Source of the DNA: JAANXG01 sp963731035
Lineage (GTDB): Bacteria; Pseudomonadota; Gammaproteobacteria; Arenicellales; JAANXG01
Reading direction: 5' to 3'
Assembly (NCBI GenBank): GCA_963731035.1
Contig: CAVSUY010000022.1
Location: 62,001-126,000 of the forward strand
DNA: 64,000 nt
Notes under the pieces: model-generated
The model's input: the letters and a program-made list of their open reading frames with translations, nothing else
The model's database searches: none
What the model was told of the DNA's origin: nothing
Made by a program: the position numbers and the translations under genes
Shown here: positions 53,042 through 62,348 of the stretch, piece after piece
How the letters are laid out: each line of letters begins with the position of its first letter
Position numbering within the stretch: position 1 is the stretch's first letter

Positions 53042-53150
53042 ACAAAGATCGATGGCGGCTGAAGCCGCTCCTGCAATCCGGGGATCGGCGGCATCCAGGG
53101 TGCGCCCCGGCGCAGAACCACGGTTTGTAGGAGCGCATTCATTCGCGATG
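53042..53150. repeat. Pair of inverted REP-like elements (REPIN-like)
   Basis: A minus-oriented copy at 53042-53080 (reads CCGGATTGCAGGAGCGGCTT on the minus strand, with a GCGGCT-GA-AGCCGC hairpin at 53055-53068) and a plus-oriented copy at about 53123-53150 (TTTGTAGGAGCGCATTCATT...). They fill the gap between the dehydratase gene and rsmE. Confidence 0.65.
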
Positions 53151-53154
53151 CGGT

Positions 53155-53874
53155 TCAGCGCGACGCCAAAGCCAGCACCGCGGCGACGACAGCGGCGGTC
53201 TCGACGCGCAGAACATTGCCACCGAGGTTCACCGGACTGGCGCCGGCGGCGCGCAGGACGCCGATCTCCGCGTCGGTGAACCCCCCTTCCGGTCCGATAT
53301 ACAGGTGGAAGGCTCCTCGCCCGGGCAGCGGCGCCTGGATAGCGGAACCATTGACGTCGGCAAAGGCGATCCCGCCGCCCGCCTCAACCTGGGCCAGCGA
53401 CGCCTGCACGCCGCGCGGCTCGTCTATCCGCGGGAGGTACGGGTTGCGGCTTTGCTTGCAGGCTTCGATCGCGATGCGCCGCCAGCGGTCGGATGCGGAG
53501 CGTCTCGGTTTCACCGCACTGCGCTCGCAGATCAGGGGCTCGATTCCCGCGACGCCGATCTGAGTCAGCATGTCGATCAGGGTACGGAACCGTTCGCCCT
53601 TGGGCACGGCAGTGGCAACAAAAACCAAGAGCTTCGGCGGCGGTATCCGGATCCGCTCGCGAACCGCAAACGTCAAGCTCCGATGGGACGCGGTTTCGAC
53701 CACGGCCAGAGCCCGGACGCCCTCACCGTCGATCAACCCGATCTCGTCCCCCACTCGAATGCGCCGTGCTGCGCCGGCATGGTGGGTCTCCCCTTCGTCG
53801 AGTGCTCCCTTCTGGCCCGCCGCCGGTACCTTACGGCAAAAGAAGCAGGGACCGCTGTCATTGCCCGTCGCCAT
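53155..53874 (-). CDS. rsmE: 16S rRNA m3U1498 methyltransferase RsmE
   Basis: 239 residues of the SPOUT class. Conserved blocks are LLVFVATAVPKGERFRTLIDMLTQIGVAGIEPL (in parts), ERWRRIA-like DRWRRIAIEACKQSRNPYLP, and the knot LYIGPEGGFTDAE with LGGNVLRVETA. It methylates U1498 of 16S rRNA in the 30S subunit. The N-terminus is unusual (CFFCRKV after a short leader), so the exact start is uncertain: ATG at 53874 or GTG at 53883, which overlaps the rsmJ stop. It is probably co-transcribed with rsmJ. Confidence 0.92.
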   Translation of the reverse strand: MATGNDSGPCFFCRKVPAAGQKGALDEGETHHAGAARRIRVGDEIGLIDGEGVRALAVVETASHRSLTFAVRERIRIPPPKLLVFVATAVPKGERFRTLIDMLTQIGVAGIEPLICERSAVKPRRSASDRWRRIAIEACKQSRNPYLPRIDEPRGVQASLAQVEAGGGIAFADVNGSAIQAPLPGRGAFHLYIGPEGGFTDAEIGVLRAAGASPVNLGGNVLRVETAAVVAAVLALASR

Positions 53875-53879
53875 GGGCC

Positions 53880-54614
53880 TCACCGCGGGAAATGATAAAC
53901 GTCGTAGCAGACCAGCTTGCCGCCCATGACGTCGTCGGGCTTGCCGAAGACGGGCGCGGCATGATCGGGACGCTTGACGACGATTCTGCGGGCCGCCGCG
54001 ACGGCAGCGACCTCGAACAGCCGATGCCTGTCCGGATCATCGCCCACCAGTTCCCGCAGCAGGCGCATGGGGCGCTTCGCCAACGTGGACGATCGCGGTT
54101 TCGGCGGGAACATCGGATCCAGGTAGACGCAGTCCCAACTTCCAGAACTCGCAGCGAGCACCTCGATAGCGTCCCCCGCAATGATCCGGGGAACGTGCCG
54201 CTTTCCCGCGTCCCGTGCCCGCGACGCGGCATCCTCCAGGAGCGCCGCGAGGACCGGACTGCGTTCCACTGCCGTCACGGTATACCCCATCGCGCACAAT
54301 CTGCGCGAATCGTCGCCCCAGCCCGCCGTAGCATCGACCACGGTCCGGATTCTGTGTCCCACGGCCCGCCCCAGGGGCTGCTTTCGGGAGGGCGACTCGA
54401 CCGTTTCGAAATCCGCGCGCAGCAACCTCGATCCCCGTTGCCGGTTGTCACGGAGCCACACGCCTCCCTCTTCCACCAGGACAGACAGATCCGCCCCGGT
54501 CGGGTCATCCGGCCCAGCGCAGGCCAGGCCCAGCGAACGCGCCAAGGAGCAGGCACGGTGGGAATCCACCGGCGAGCGGTACGCCACCTCCACGGAAGGC
54601 AGCGGAGCCGTCAA
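53880..54614 (-). CDS. rsmJ: 16S rRNA m2G1516 methyltransferase RsmJ
   Basis: 244 residues. The SAM-binding motif VVDATAGWGDDSRRL and the catalytic YLDPMFPPKPRSSTLAKRPM identify RsmJ, which makes m2G1516 in 16S rRNA. The TTG at 54614 is chosen as start: it overlaps the upstream ATPase stop (TTGA), has AGGCG about seven bases upstream, and gives the expected LPSVEVAY opening. A GTG at 54638 is the alternative; a longer frame to 54713 would overlap the ATPase gene by about 100 bases. It is followed directly by rsmE. Confidence 0.88.
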   Translation of the reverse strand: MTAPLPSVEVAYRSPVDSHRACSLARSLGLACAGPDDPTGADLSVLVEEGGVWLRDNRQRGSRLLRADFETVESPSRKQPLGRAVGHRIRTVVDATAGWGDDSRRLCAMGYTVTAVERSPVLAALLEDAASRARDAGKRHVPRIIAGDAIEVLAASSGSWDCVYLDPMFPPKPRSSTLAKRPMRLLRELVGDDPDRHRLFEVAAVAAARRIVVKRPDHAAPVFGKPDDVMGGKLVCYDVYHFPR

Positions 54615-56617
54615 TCGTCGCCTGACAGAAGATGACACGACGCGTAGTGGGACGTTCCGACCGCGCTGCGTCCGGGATAGCGCTCCCGGCACACGTCCAT
54701 GACCTCCGGGCAACGAGGATGGAAGTAGCAGCCCTTCGGCGGCTCGGACGGCGACGGCATGTCCCCCTGCAGGCGGATTATGTTGCGTTTATTGTCCATA
54801 TCGATGGTCGGAACCGCGGACAACAAAGCCTTGGTATACGGGTGGCTGGGCCGGGTCAACACCGTCTCAACCGGACCCTGCTCCACGATCCGACCCAGGT
54901 ACATCACCGCTACCTCGTGGGCCAGATACGCCACCACCGACATGTTGTGGGTGATGAACAGGTAAGACAGCTCCAGCTTGTCCTGCAGGTCCTTGAGCAG
55001 GTTCAGGATCTGCGCCTGTACCGAGACGTCCAGCGCACTGGTGGGCTCGTCGCAGACTATCAGCTTGGGATCCACGGCCAGCGCCCGCGCGATGCATATA
55101 CGCTGCCGCTGGCCGCCGGAAAATTCGTGCGGGTAGCGGTTCGCGCTGTCTGCTTCCAGGCCTACCATCTCGAGCAGTTCGGCAACCCGGGACCGCCGCG
55201 ACGCAGATCCGGCCAGGCGCTGGGCGCGCAATCCTTCGGCGATGATGTCGCCCACCAGCATACGCGGGTTCATCGAGGCGAAGGGGTCCTGGAATATGAT
55301 CTGGAATTCTGTACGGCGCCGTCGCAACTCGGATGCGGACATCGTCGTCAGCTCCTCGCCGCCGAATCGTACGCGTCCCGCCGTGGGCGGAATCAGCTGC
55401 AGGACCCCCTTCCCGACAGTGGTCTTGCCGCAGCCCGACTCGCCCACCAGGGCCAGGGTGCGCCCCGTGGGAATGTCGAGGTCGACGTCATCCACGGCGT
55501 AGACATGGCCCACCGTGCGCTTGAACACACCGGCCTTGATCGGGAAGTGCACTTTCAGGCCCGATACCTCAAGCAACACTTTGCCGGGGGCCGGTCGGCG
55601 CCCGGCCACGGGCTCGACGACCGCGCCGGGGCGAAGCTCGACCGGCGTGCGGCCCGCGGTGTACAGATGGCACGCTACCTGCCCGCCCTCCACAGTTGTC
55701 ATGCCTGGGTCCTTTTCGCGGCACACCTCCATCACGTAGTCGCAGCGCGGGGCGAATCGGCAGCCTTTGAAGTCCGTCCTCAGGGAAGGCACAAAGCCTT
55801 CGATCACGTGCAATGGCTGGTTGCGCTTGTTCATGGCCGGCAGCGAATCGAACAGCTTGCGGCTGTAGGGATGCCTGGGTTTGGCGAAGAAGGTCGCACG
55901 GTCGGCCTGCTCGATGATCCGACCCGCATACATCACCGCGACACGGTCCGCCATCTCCGCCACCACGCCGAGGTCGTGGGTGATCAGCATCACCGCCATC
56001 CCCCGCTGCGCCTGCAGCTCGCGGATGATATCCAGCACCTGGGCCTGGATGGTGACGTCCAGGGCGGTGGTGGGCTCATCGGCGATCAGCAGCTCGGGCT
56101 CGTTAGCCAGGGCAATGGCGATCATCACCCTCTGCTTCATGCCGCCTGAGAGCTGGTGGGGATACTCGTCGACACGGTGTGCGGGATTGGGGATGCCGAC
56201 GGAACGCAGCAGCTCCACGGCCTTTTCCTTCGCCTTGTTACCAGTCAGTCCCTGGTGCACACGCAACGACTCGCGAATCTGGTCGCCCACCGTCAGCACG
56301 GCGTTCAAAGACGTCATGGGCTCCTGGAAGATCATGGATATGCCGCTGCCGCGAATGCGCCGCATGTCCATCTCCGGGAGCGTCAGCAGATCCTGGCCCA
56401 TGTACACGACCCGGCCCTCGCGCACCCGGCCCGCGGCCGGCAGCAGCCGCATCAGGGTCAGGGCGGTCATGGACTTGCCGCAGCCGGACTCGCCGAGCAG
56501 GGCCAGGGTCTCGCCCTCATCGATGCTGAAATCGACGCCGTCCACCGCCTTCACCGGCGACGGCGACCCGCCGAGATACATGCGGAGGTCCTCGACCTGC
56601 AACACGGTTTGGCTCAT
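54611..56617 (-). CDS. Peptide ABC transporter ATPase with two nucleotide-binding domains
   Basis: 668 residues containing two complete ABC ATPases, as in YejF: domain 1 with ALLGESGCGKSM, LSGGMKQRVM and LLIADEPTTALD; domain 2 with ALVGESGCGKTT, FSGGQRQRICIA and LIVCDEPTSALD. Each is followed by the oligopeptide-type C-terminal cysteine motif (CRFAPRCDYVMEVC...ACH and CYFHPRCPEVMDVC...SCH) that can hold an iron-sulfur cluster in DppD-type proteins. It powers the permeases encoded just upstream; its ATG overlaps the permease stop (ATGA). A longer frame running into the permease gene is an artefact of the frameshift there. Confidence 0.92.
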   Translation of the reverse strand: MSQTVLQVEDLRMYLGGSPSPVKAVDGVDFSIDEGETLALLGESGCGKSMTALTLMRLLPAAGRVREGRVVYMGQDLLTLPEMDMRRIRGSGISMIFQEPMTSLNAVLTVGDQIRESLRVHQGLTGNKAKEKAVELLRSVGIPNPAHRVDEYPHQLSGGMKQRVMIAIALANEPELLIADEPTTALDVTIQAQVLDIIRELQAQRGMAVMLITHDLGVVAEMADRVAVMYAGRIIEQADRATFFAKPRHPYSRKLFDSLPAMNKRNQPLHVIEGFVPSLRTDFKGCRFAPRCDYVMEVCREKDPGMTTVEGGQVACHLYTAGRTPVELRPGAVVEPVAGRRPAPGKVLLEVSGLKVHFPIKAGVFKRTVGHVYAVDDVDLDIPTGRTLALVGESGCGKTTVGKGVLQLIPPTAGRVRFGGEELTTMSASELRRRRTEFQIIFQDPFASMNPRMLVGDIIAEGLRAQRLAGSASRRSRVAELLEMVGLEADSANRYPHEFSGGQRQRICIARALAVDPKLIVCDEPTSALDVSVQAQILNLLKDLQDKLELSYLFITHNMSVVAYLAHEVAVMYLGRIVEQGPVETVLTRPSHPYTKALLSAVPTIDMDNKRNIIRLQGDMPSPSEPPKGCYFHPRCPEVMDVCRERYPGRSAVGTSHYASCHLLSGDD

Positions 56618-58039
56618 TCCACGCCTCGCAAGCGGGGATCGAACGCGTCCCGCACGGTATCGGAGAAGAGATTGGCCGACAGCACCAGCACGAACATGAA
56701 CACGAAAGCGGCCAGCAGCGACCACCATACGATGGGGTCGCGCGCCATCTCCAGCCTGGCGCTGTTGATCATGTTGCCCCAGCTGTTCATGGTGGGGTCG
56801 ACGCCGATCTGCACGTAGGACAGCACCGCCTCGGCCAGATACCAGGCTGCTGAAGTCCAGCACCACCGTGATCAACACGATGTGCATGACATTTGGAAGC
56901 AGGTGCCGGAACATGATCGTGGACTTGCGCACTCCCAATGCCCGCGCCGCCTCCACATAGTCGATCTCGCGCAGCTTCAAGGACTCGGCGCGCAGGTAGC
57001 GGCAAAGGCCGGTCCAACTCGTGATCCCGAGGATCAGGCACAGGAACAGCAGCCGCAGATCGGCACGCTCCGCGACACTGTTGAACTCAGAAGCGTGGTT
57101 GGACAGGTAGACCTGCAACATCAGTATCGCGGCGGCAATCAGCAGTACGCCGGGGATGGAATTCAATGTCGTGTACAGGTACTGGACCACGTCGTCCACC
57201 CAACCGCCCAGGTAGCCCGCCATGATGCCCAGCGCCAGGGCGAAAGGCAGCATTACGAGGGTAGTCAGGGTGCCGATCATCAAGCCGGTGCGGATGCTCT
57301 TCAGAGTCTGGTAAAAGACGTCCTCGCCCACCTTGTCGGTGCCGAAGATGTGGTATTCGACGGACAATGTGGCGCTCATTCCCACCAGCACACAGAGCAC
57401 GGCAAGGGTTATCAGTGCCGCGCGCCAACGGAACTCTGTGCGGTTGGAGGCGACGAGCACGAACGCCCGCTTGAGGGAGTAGCGGTGCGCCCAGCCCCAC
57501 AGTGCGCAGAACGCGACCACGCACAGAGCCCACACCAGAATGCCCTCCGCCGCGCCCCGTTGCGAGCGCGCCAGGATGTCGGCTCCCCGGGCGCCCGGAC
57601 TGGCCAGGTCGGCGCCGCCGTATTCCAGGCGCGGATACATGCGCGTTTCGGTGCCGTCCGGCATCCGGACGTGCTCCTTGGAGTAGAGGTGGACGGCGAA
57701 TGGTGCCGAGTAGGTCTTCTCGCTGCGCTCGCGCAGGCCCGACACCATCCGGTCGAAGACGCTGATGATCTCATTGGAATAGGCCGCCTGGTGCCGGCCC
57801 ACCTGGTTCTCGGCCTGGGATTGAACCTGATCCAGGGCCGGCCGGTAATGGATGGAATCCAACAGGCCGATGACCACGTAGGCCAGCAGTATCACCAGCG
57901 CCGACATGGCCACGCGGCTGCGGCCGACCTGCCGCCACGGCGCGCGCAGGTGTTCCCTGCCGCGGGCGTACCAGGCGAAGCCGACCGCCATGGCGAGCAG
58001 CAGGTAGATCAACGCGTCGGTCCAGAACAGGGCGAACAT
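56614..58039 (-). pseudogene. Peptide ABC transporter permease (DppC/YejE type), one frameshift
   Basis: Two extra N-terminal membrane helices flank a periplasmic loop of about 100 residues, then the permease core (GTDKVGEDVFYQTLKSIRTGL; EAA-like loop YVEAARALGVRKSTIMFRHLLPN). At VVLDFSSLV the frame breaks; the expected continuation AEAVLSYVQIGVDPTMNSWG and the last helix, ending AFDPRLRGVE, are in the next frame. Removing one base at 56839-56841 (ATA on the plus strand) restores SSLVLAEAVLSYVQIG and 474 residues. If real, it removes the last two helices and would disable the transporter; sequence error is equally possible. It lies between permease 1 and the double ATPase. Confidence 0.85.
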
Positions 58040-58041
58040 GG

Positions 58042-59019
58042 CTACTCCAGCCGCACCCGCGGATCCACGAGGGTGTAGGAGATATCCGTGAGCAACAAGC
58101 CCAGGATGTATAACACCGACCCGAGAAACACCATCGCCCGCACGATGGCGAAGTCCTGGCTCTGGATCGCGTGGATCGTGTAGCTGCCCAGGCCCGGGAT
58201 GCCGAAGAACGATTCCATGATCAGGCTGCCCATGAACAGCAGGGGCAGTATCACCACCACGCCGGTCAATATCTGGATCAAAGCGTTCTTGAGCACGTGC
58301 TTGAACAGTACCCGGGGCTCAGCCAGGCCCTTGGCGCGTGCCGTGCGAACGTAGTCCTTGCCGATTTCTTCCAGGAAGATCGTGCGATACCAGCGTGTGC
58401 TCTGTCCGATCCCCGCGACGACGCCGATAATCACCGGGAGTATCAGGAACTTAAGGGCGTCCCAGCCGGTGTCATAGCCGGAGATCGGAACCAGGTGGAA
58501 CACCTTGCTCAGTATGTACTGCCCCGCGATGATGTAGAACAAGGAGGAAATGGACAGCAGAATGACGCACAACACCACGCCCCAGAAATCCAGGAACGTG
58601 CCCCGGAAGAAGGCAATGAGCAATGCGAAGGTAATGTTCACCATCAGCCCCACGAGCAGGGTTGGCACGGCGATGGCGAGGCTCGGCCACATCCGCTGGC
58701 TGATGTCGTAGCCGATATCACGGCCGCTGTCCGAGCGTCCGAAATCGAACACGAACAGCTTCAAGGACTTGCGGAAGAAAATCGTCCGGGTGAACTTGTC
58801 GAGACCCGTTTGCGCGGAATTGAACGCCACCGGCAGGTCGTAGCCGTGCTCCGCCTTCCAGCTGTCCACGGCCTCCTGGGTGACCCGGCGTTCGCCCAAC
58901 TGGGAGCGGGCAATGTCGTCCGGACTGTTGACGACGAAGAACAGCGTGAAGGTAATCAGGTTGACGCCGATCAGTATGGGTATGGCGTACAGGGCGCGCC
59001 GGATGATATACGCGATCAT
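58042..59019 (-). CDS. Peptide ABC transporter permease (DppB/YejB type)
   Basis: 325 residues with six membrane helices. The start MIAYIIRRALYAIPILIGVN and the EAA-loop region YVRTARAKGLAEPRVLFKHVLKNALI (in parts) are typical of DppB-type permeases, with a closing GLLLTDISYTLVDPRVRLE. It forms half of the import channel. The ATG overlaps the stop of the binding-protein gene (ATGA); the next permease starts 2 bases after its own stop. Confidence 0.92.
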   Translation of the reverse strand: MIAYIIRRALYAIPILIGVNLITFTLFFVVNSPDDIARSQLGERRVTQEAVDSWKAEHGYDLPVAFNSAQTGLDKFTRTIFFRKSLKLFVFDFGRSDSGRDIGYDISQRMWPSLAIAVPTLLVGLMVNITFALLIAFFRGTFLDFWGVVLCVILLSISSLFYIIAGQYILSKVFHLVPISGYDTGWDALKFLILPVIIGVVAGIGQSTRWYRTIFLEEIGKDYVRTARAKGLAEPRVLFKHVLKNALIQILTGVVVILPLLFMGSLIMESFFGIPGLGSYTIHAIQSQDFAIVRAMVFLGSVLYILGLLLTDISYTLVDPRVRLE

Positions 59020-61175
59020 CGAGCGGTGCTCCGCTCGTGGCGGCGGTAGAAGTACACCGCCGGAACGATGGTCATGGCCAGCACCAGACCGATCACGAAC
59101 AAAGGCCACAAAACCGGCTTGTTCCATTTCTCCCTGAGGCGGGCCCGCAGTTCGGGATCGACCCGTTTGTACTTGAGGGTGTTGTTGGCCATCAGATTGG
59201 GTTTTACGTTTTTATACCAGGAGTGGTACAGGGCGAAGCTCTTTGGATGAAAACCCCAGATCCACGGCGCGTCTCGGCGCGCGATCTCCAGCATCTGGTC
59301 AATGATGTGCTGACGCACGGTGGTGTTGTCCATGTTCTTCATCCGCTCGAACAGCCGGTCGAATTCCGGATTACTGTAGTTCGACACGTTCTCGCCGCCG
59401 GACTTGACCTTCGAGTTCGGACCGTCGAGCAGGAACAGGAAGTTCTCCGGGTCGGGATAGTCGGCGTTCCACCCCCACATGAAAAGCTGGCCCGTACCCT
59501 GCTGCATCTTGTCGCGGAAGCGGTTGTAATCGGTGGCACGGACAATCAACTGAATACCGAGCTTGCCGAACTGCTTTCTCATCCAGTTCAGGCGCGCCTT
59601 GTCATCCGGCCCCCTGGAGAGGGCCTCGAAGTTCAGCGCCAGGGGTTGACCCGTTTTCGGATCTATACCGTCGGGGTAGCCCGCCTCCCGCATCAGCTTG
59701 CGGGCTTCACTGACCGGCTTTCGCTCGGCCTCGCCGTCGACCCAGTCGTAGACATAGGGATTCATACCTTCCTTTCCGGAACGGGCGCCGAAGATGCCAG
59801 GGGGGATCGGGCTCTGGGCGGCGACGCCCCGGCCGTTGGCGAAGATGGAAATGTACTCCTCGATGTCGACGGCGATGGAAATCGCCCGGCGCAGCTTGCG
59901 GGCGCGCTCGCTGTCGCCGCCGATGGTGTCGTCCAGCATATTGAAACCGAAGTAGATGGTGCTGGTCTCCACCGCCGTCGCCAGCCGGATGCCCTTGTCC
60001 TTCATCTCATCGGTAAGGGTCGCCTCGCCCTGGGTATTGAACCTCACCGCCTGATCGAAGGCGTCCGAGGTGATACCGGAGCTGTCGTAGTAGCCCTGGA
60101 GAAACTTGTTCCAGGCAGGTATCGCCTCCCGTTCCAGGTTGAACACCACCTTGTCCGTAAACGGCAGCGTCTTGCCGGCGTCGTCCAGCAGGCCTGCCGC
60201 GCGGTCTTCCGGCTCGCCCTCGGTGGGATAGGTCTCGCCGTGAAAGTTGGGATTGCGGGTCAGGACCATGCGCAGGTTGGGGTTGTTTTCCGTCAACATG
60301 TAAGGGCCAGTACCGACCGGATACCAGTCCAAACTGAGGTTCTTGTCGTCCATTCCCGGCTGAGAATAGAACCGGTCGGCTTCCCAGGGCATGGGAGCGA
60401 AGAATGGCATCGCCTGCCAGTAGAGGAACTGGGGATACTTGCCGCTCACCCGGATCCGCCAGGTGTACCGGTCCACCACCGTGACGCCCCTGATATCGAA
60501 GTCACGAAGGTCGATGTAGCCTTCGCCAACTTCCTGCCGCCGCTGTTTCAGCTCCTTCGCGAGATCCGCGAAACCGACGATATAGTCGGCCAGGACGCCG
60601 GCGATCGGACAGTGCTGCCGCGGATCCGCCATGCGCTTGATCTCGTATACGTAGTCCTGTGCGGTCAGTTCCCGAGTGCCCGTGTTGTTGAAGTCCGCCA
60701 GCCTGTGCTTGTCCTGTATGTCCGCGCGGCTCAGGTTCAGGTTGAGGTAGTTGCCCTGCCCGTCCGTGGCCAGGGCCGGATGCGGCTGGTAGCGGATGCC
60801 GGACTTGATGCGGAATTCGTAATCGCTGAAAGCAATGTTCCCGGCGGGAGCGTCCTGCGACAGGATGTTGCCCTCGGCATCATAGTATGTCACCGACGGC
60901 ATTCCTCGGGTGGCCAAGGGAATGAGCTGGTACGGTCTTTTCAGGAAGTGATACTGCAGCGGAGGCTCGTAGATCTGGGCGATAAAAGTATATTCATCGG
61001 AGCTGTAGGAACGGGCAGGATCCAGATGCTTGGGCCGTCCGGTGAACGCCGAATAGACGATGTTGGCAGTGGCATCGGAGTCGGGATAGGGATTGTTCCA
61101 GGCACCCGCGGCATTGGACGACCAGACCAGCACCGCGCCGGTCACGGCGCCGAGCATGGCCAGAGCGAATTTCAC
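59016..61175 (-). CDS. Peptide ABC transporter substrate-binding protein with C-terminal membrane anchor
   Basis: 719 residues. Signal peptide VKFALAMLGAVTGAVLVWSS through NAAGA, then a family 5 extracellular solute-binding domain (GRPKHLDPARSYSSDEYTF; YPVGTGPYML; RRAISIAVDIEEY; PENFLFLLDGPNSK). The last 35 residues form a membrane helix (VLWPLFVIGLVLAMTIVPAV) with a positive tail, so the protein is tethered instead of free in the periplasm, and it is longer than usual. The GTG at 61175 has an AGGGA site eight bases upstream and opens the signal peptide; ATGs at 61232 and 61355 would bury it. First gene of the transporter unit, divergent from fabI. Confidence 0.85.
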   Translation of the reverse strand: MKFALAMLGAVTGAVLVWSSNAAGAWNNPYPDSDATANIVYSAFTGRPKHLDPARSYSSDEYTFIAQIYEPPLQYHFLKRPYQLIPLATRGMPSVTYYDAEGNILSQDAPAGNIAFSDYEFRIKSGIRYQPHPALATDGQGNYLNLNLSRADIQDKHRLADFNNTGTRELTAQDYVYEIKRMADPRQHCPIAGVLADYIVGFADLAKELKQRRQEVGEGYIDLRDFDIRGVTVVDRYTWRIRVSGKYPQFLYWQAMPFFAPMPWEADRFYSQPGMDDKNLSLDWYPVGTGPYMLTENNPNLRMVLTRNPNFHGETYPTEGEPEDRAAGLLDDAGKTLPFTDKVVFNLEREAIPAWNKFLQGYYDSSGITSDAFDQAVRFNTQGEATLTDEMKDKGIRLATAVETSTIYFGFNMLDDTIGGDSERARKLRRAISIAVDIEEYISIFANGRGVAAQSPIPPGIFGARSGKEGMNPYVYDWVDGEAERKPVSEARKLMREAGYPDGIDPKTGQPLALNFEALSRGPDDKARLNWMRKQFGKLGIQLIVRATDYNRFRDKMQQGTGQLFMWGWNADYPDPENFLFLLDGPNSKVKSGGENVSNYSNPEFDRLFERMKNMDNTTVRQHIIDQMLEIARRDAPWIWGFHPKSFALYHSWYKNVKPNLMANNTLKYKRVDPELRARLREKWNKPVLWPLFVIGLVLAMTIVPAVYFYRRHERSTAR

Positions 61176-61393
61176 GAGCCGTCCCTGGTCGCAACCCTGC
61201 TTGTCATCCGGGCGGTCGGGAAACAGCGACATCCCAACTCGAGCAGAACCATTGCGGTCCAGCGCCGCAGACAAGTGTGCCGACGGCGCATCGGATTGGG
61301 CGCCGAGTGGAATGTTCAAAAAGTTCAAGGTATGCTGATGCAAGACATCGTCCATTTAACCGATTGTACTGTCCTGCATCAAGGGGGTAAGGC

Positions 61394-62185
61394 ATGGGTT
61401 TTCTCTCCGGGAAGCGAGCGCTCATCGTGGGAGTCGCGAGCGAGCGATCCATCGCCTGGGGCATCGCGCAGGCGATGCGCCGAGAGGGCGCGGATCTGGC
61501 GTTCACCTACCAGACGGACAAGCTCCAGCCGCGGGTGGAGAAGTATGCCGCAAGCGTTGACTCGCAGATCGTGCTGCCCATGGACGTCGCCTACGACGAG
61601 CAGATCGAGACGGCCTTCGCCGATCTCGGCAAGCACTGGGACGGCCTGGATATAGTCGTTCATTGCGTGGCGTTCGCACCCCGGGACCAGCTCGAAGGCA
61701 GCTACCTGGATGCCGTGAACCGGGAGGGGTTCAAGGCGGCCCACGATATCAGCTCCTACAGCTTCGCGGCCCTGGCCAAGGCCGGCCGGCCCATGATGGC
61801 GGGCCGCCCCGGCGCGCTGCTGACCCTGTCATACATCGGTGCGGTACGGTCGATGCCCAACTACAACGTCATGGGCGTCGCAAAGGCCAGCCTGGAGGCC
61901 AACATGCGCTACCTGGCTCAGTCACTGGGACCGGAGGGTATCCGGGTCAACGCCATATCGGCCGGCCCCATCAAGACCCTGGCGGCGGCCGGTATCGGCG
62001 GCTTCAAGAAGATGATGAATTACTACGAGAAATCCGTTCCACTCGGCCGCGGCGTTACCATCGACGAGGTGGGCAATGCCGGGGCATTCCTGTGCTCGGA
62101 CCTGGCCTCGGGAATCACCGGCGAGGTGCTTTACGTCGACGCCGGATTCAACATGGTGGGAATGAGCGAAAAGTTCCTGGAGTAG
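61394..62185 (+). CDS. fabI: Enoyl-[acyl-carrier-protein] reductase (NADH) FabI
   Basis: 263 residues, standard FabI length. It has the FabI cofactor motif GVASERSIAWGIAQAM, the active-site pair Y...K with six residues between them in YNVMGVAKASLEANMRYLA (in parts), and ISAGPIKTLAAAGI. It reduces enoyl-ACP in the last step of each round of fatty-acid elongation and is the triclosan/isoniazid-type target family. A strong AAGGGGGT ribosome site precedes the ATG. It stands alone and converges on ppiD across a REP-like region. Confidence 0.95.
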   Translation: MGFLSGKRALIVGVASERSIAWGIAQAMRREGADLAFTYQTDKLQPRVEKYAASVDSQIVLPMDVAYDEQIETAFADLGKHWDGLDIVVHCVAFAPRDQLEGSYLDAVNREGFKAAHDISSYSFAALAKAGRPMMAGRPGALLTLSYIGAVRSMPNYNVMGVAKASLEANMRYLAQSLGPEGIRVNAISAGPIKTLAAAGIGGFKKMMNYYEKSVPLGRGVTIDEVGNAGAFLCSDLASGITGEVLYVDAGFNMVGMSEKFLE

Positions 62186-62211
62186 GCCTCGAATTGCCCG
62201 TGGTACGCGGG

Positions 62212-62326
62212 ATCAGACTGTAGGAGCGGGCTTTGACCTCCATGGACGGAGGAAATCCCGGGATCGTCGGGAACGATCCCAGTGCAGCCGCGATCAATTC
62301 ACGGCCGAAGCCGCTCCCGCAATCCG
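62212..62326. repeat. Pair of inverted REP-like elements between fabI and ppiD
   Basis: A plus-oriented degenerate copy (ACTGTAGGAGCGGGCTTTGA) at about 62217-62236, and a minus-oriented copy at 62285-62326. On the minus strand the latter reads CGGATTGCGGGAGCGGCTTC, then GGCCGTGAATTGATCGCGG. The core matches the elements near 11150 and 53060. Confidence 0.55.
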
Positions 62327-62348
62327 TGGCTCCACAGCCCGGCCGTGT

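Noticed and set aside
54611..58039. A single 1142-residue permease-ATPase fusion protein
   Set aside because: The junction sequence is low-complexity, Arg-rich out-of-frame translation. The proper permease ending is in the neighbouring frame and the ATPase has its own ATG overlapping the permease stop.
59037..61655. 872-codon plus-strand frame opposite the peptide-binding protein
   Set aside because: No recognisable domain; runs into fabI in the wrong frame. The minus strand encodes a clear solute-binding protein.
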